Assembly: GCA_963834875.1 (NCBI GenBank)
Contig: CAWIDG010000024.1
Location: 1-64,000 of the forward strand
Source: DATAGF01 sp963834875
GTDB taxonomy: Bacteria; Actinomycetota; Thermoleophilia; Miltoncostaeales; Miltoncostaeaceae
Length of the DNA stretch: 64,000 nt
Direction: 5' to 3'
A program made the translations under genes and the position numbers. Position 1 is the first letter of the stretch. Each line of letters begins with the position of its first letter. Below, piece after piece: positions 63,865 to 64,000 of the stretch. The notes beneath the pieces are model-generated. The model made no database searches and was not told the DNA's origin. It saw only the letters and a list, made by a program, of their open reading frames with translations.

Positions 63865-64000
63865 ATGAAGCTCTCCGGACGCACATACGCCGTCCTCGTC
63901 GCCGAGGGCGTCGAGGACCTCGAGTACTGGGTGACGGTCATGCGCCTGCAGGAGGAGGGGGCGACGGTCGTGTCGGTGGGCTCGGACACCGAGCCCCACC
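63865..64000 (+). CDS. DJ-1/PfpI-family protein, N-terminal part
   Basis: Only the first 45 codons are in the window. KLSGRTYAVLVAEGVEDLEY then WVTVMRLQEEGATVVSVGSD is the N-terminus of a type 1 glutamine-amidotransferase-like fold (PfpI, YhbO), with the conserved Glu (AEGVEDLEYW) that pairs with the nucleophile Cys further on. In that family members act as deglycases, chaperones or peptidases. The structured region just upstream may control it. Confidence 0.8.
   Translation, partial: MKLSGRTYAVLVAEGVEDLEYWVTVMRLQEEGATVVSVGSDTEPH

Overview
The window is about 72% G+C by eye, with actinobacterial codon use, many GTG starts and ATGA or GTGA start/stop overlaps. A 14-gene nuo operon, type-2-like IleRS, YkuD L,D-transpeptidase and cell-surface genes typical of Thermoleophilia suggest a Solirubrobacterales or Gaiellales relative; this placement is inference. 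No tRNA, rRNA, CRISPR array or insertion sequence was seen.

Layout. (1) 1-28.6 kb is a surface-glycan locus. It holds an ABC polysaccharide exporter (Wzm and Wzt with a C-terminal glycan-binding domain), several GT4 and GT2 glycosyltransferases (one a two-domain protein of about 825 residues), four SAM methyltransferases of which two have coiled coils, a large membrane protein, and a sugar-nucleotide block: sedoheptulose-7-P isomerase (GmhA), heptose-7-P kinase (HddA type), heptose-1,7-bisphosphate phosphatase (GmhB), a sugar-1-P nucleotidyltransferase, a transaldolase-family aldolase, an NAD epimerase, a Gfo/Idh/MocA oxidoreductase, a UDP-sugar dehydrogenase, an SDR, and Gmd/Rmd for GDP-D-rhamnose. 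The window opens with another heptose kinase (RfaE domain I). Together these look like a heptose- and 6-deoxyhexose-containing, methyl-capped, ABC-exported glycan. (2) 29.5-35.6 kb holds a small secreted protein, ACT-domain malic enzyme, an RHH/PIN toxin-antitoxin pair, amt-glnK, an orphan ABC-2 permease, an antitoxin with a collapsed PIN toxin, and a TPR protein. (3) 35.7-49.8 kb is the complete nuoA-N operon for complex I. (4) 49.8-64 kb holds two repeat-rich secreted proteins, a split TauE/SafE pair, trehalose-phosphatase, PolX, an L,D-transpeptidase, thioredoxin, an AbrB/PIN pair, IleRS with an overlapping HAD phosphatase, a TIGR00725-type protein, an alpha/beta hydrolase, a lipid kinase and the start of a DJ-1/PfpI gene.

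Quality matters here. Nearly every gene from 0.8 to 28.6 kb is broken by frameshifts, often every 50-200 bases between 8 and 25 kb. After 28.6 kb most genes are intact, with a single-base insertion every few kb. Where the intended protein is obvious, most errors are inserted bases. This is the signature of poorly corrected long reads, so most broken genes are probably functional in the organism. Coordinates of broken genes give the span from inferred start to inferred stop.

A recurrent regulatory feature is a TANNNT hexamer 10-15 nt upstream of start codons at many operon heads, which suggests widespread leaderless transcription, including two divergent promoters with overlapping -10 boxes.
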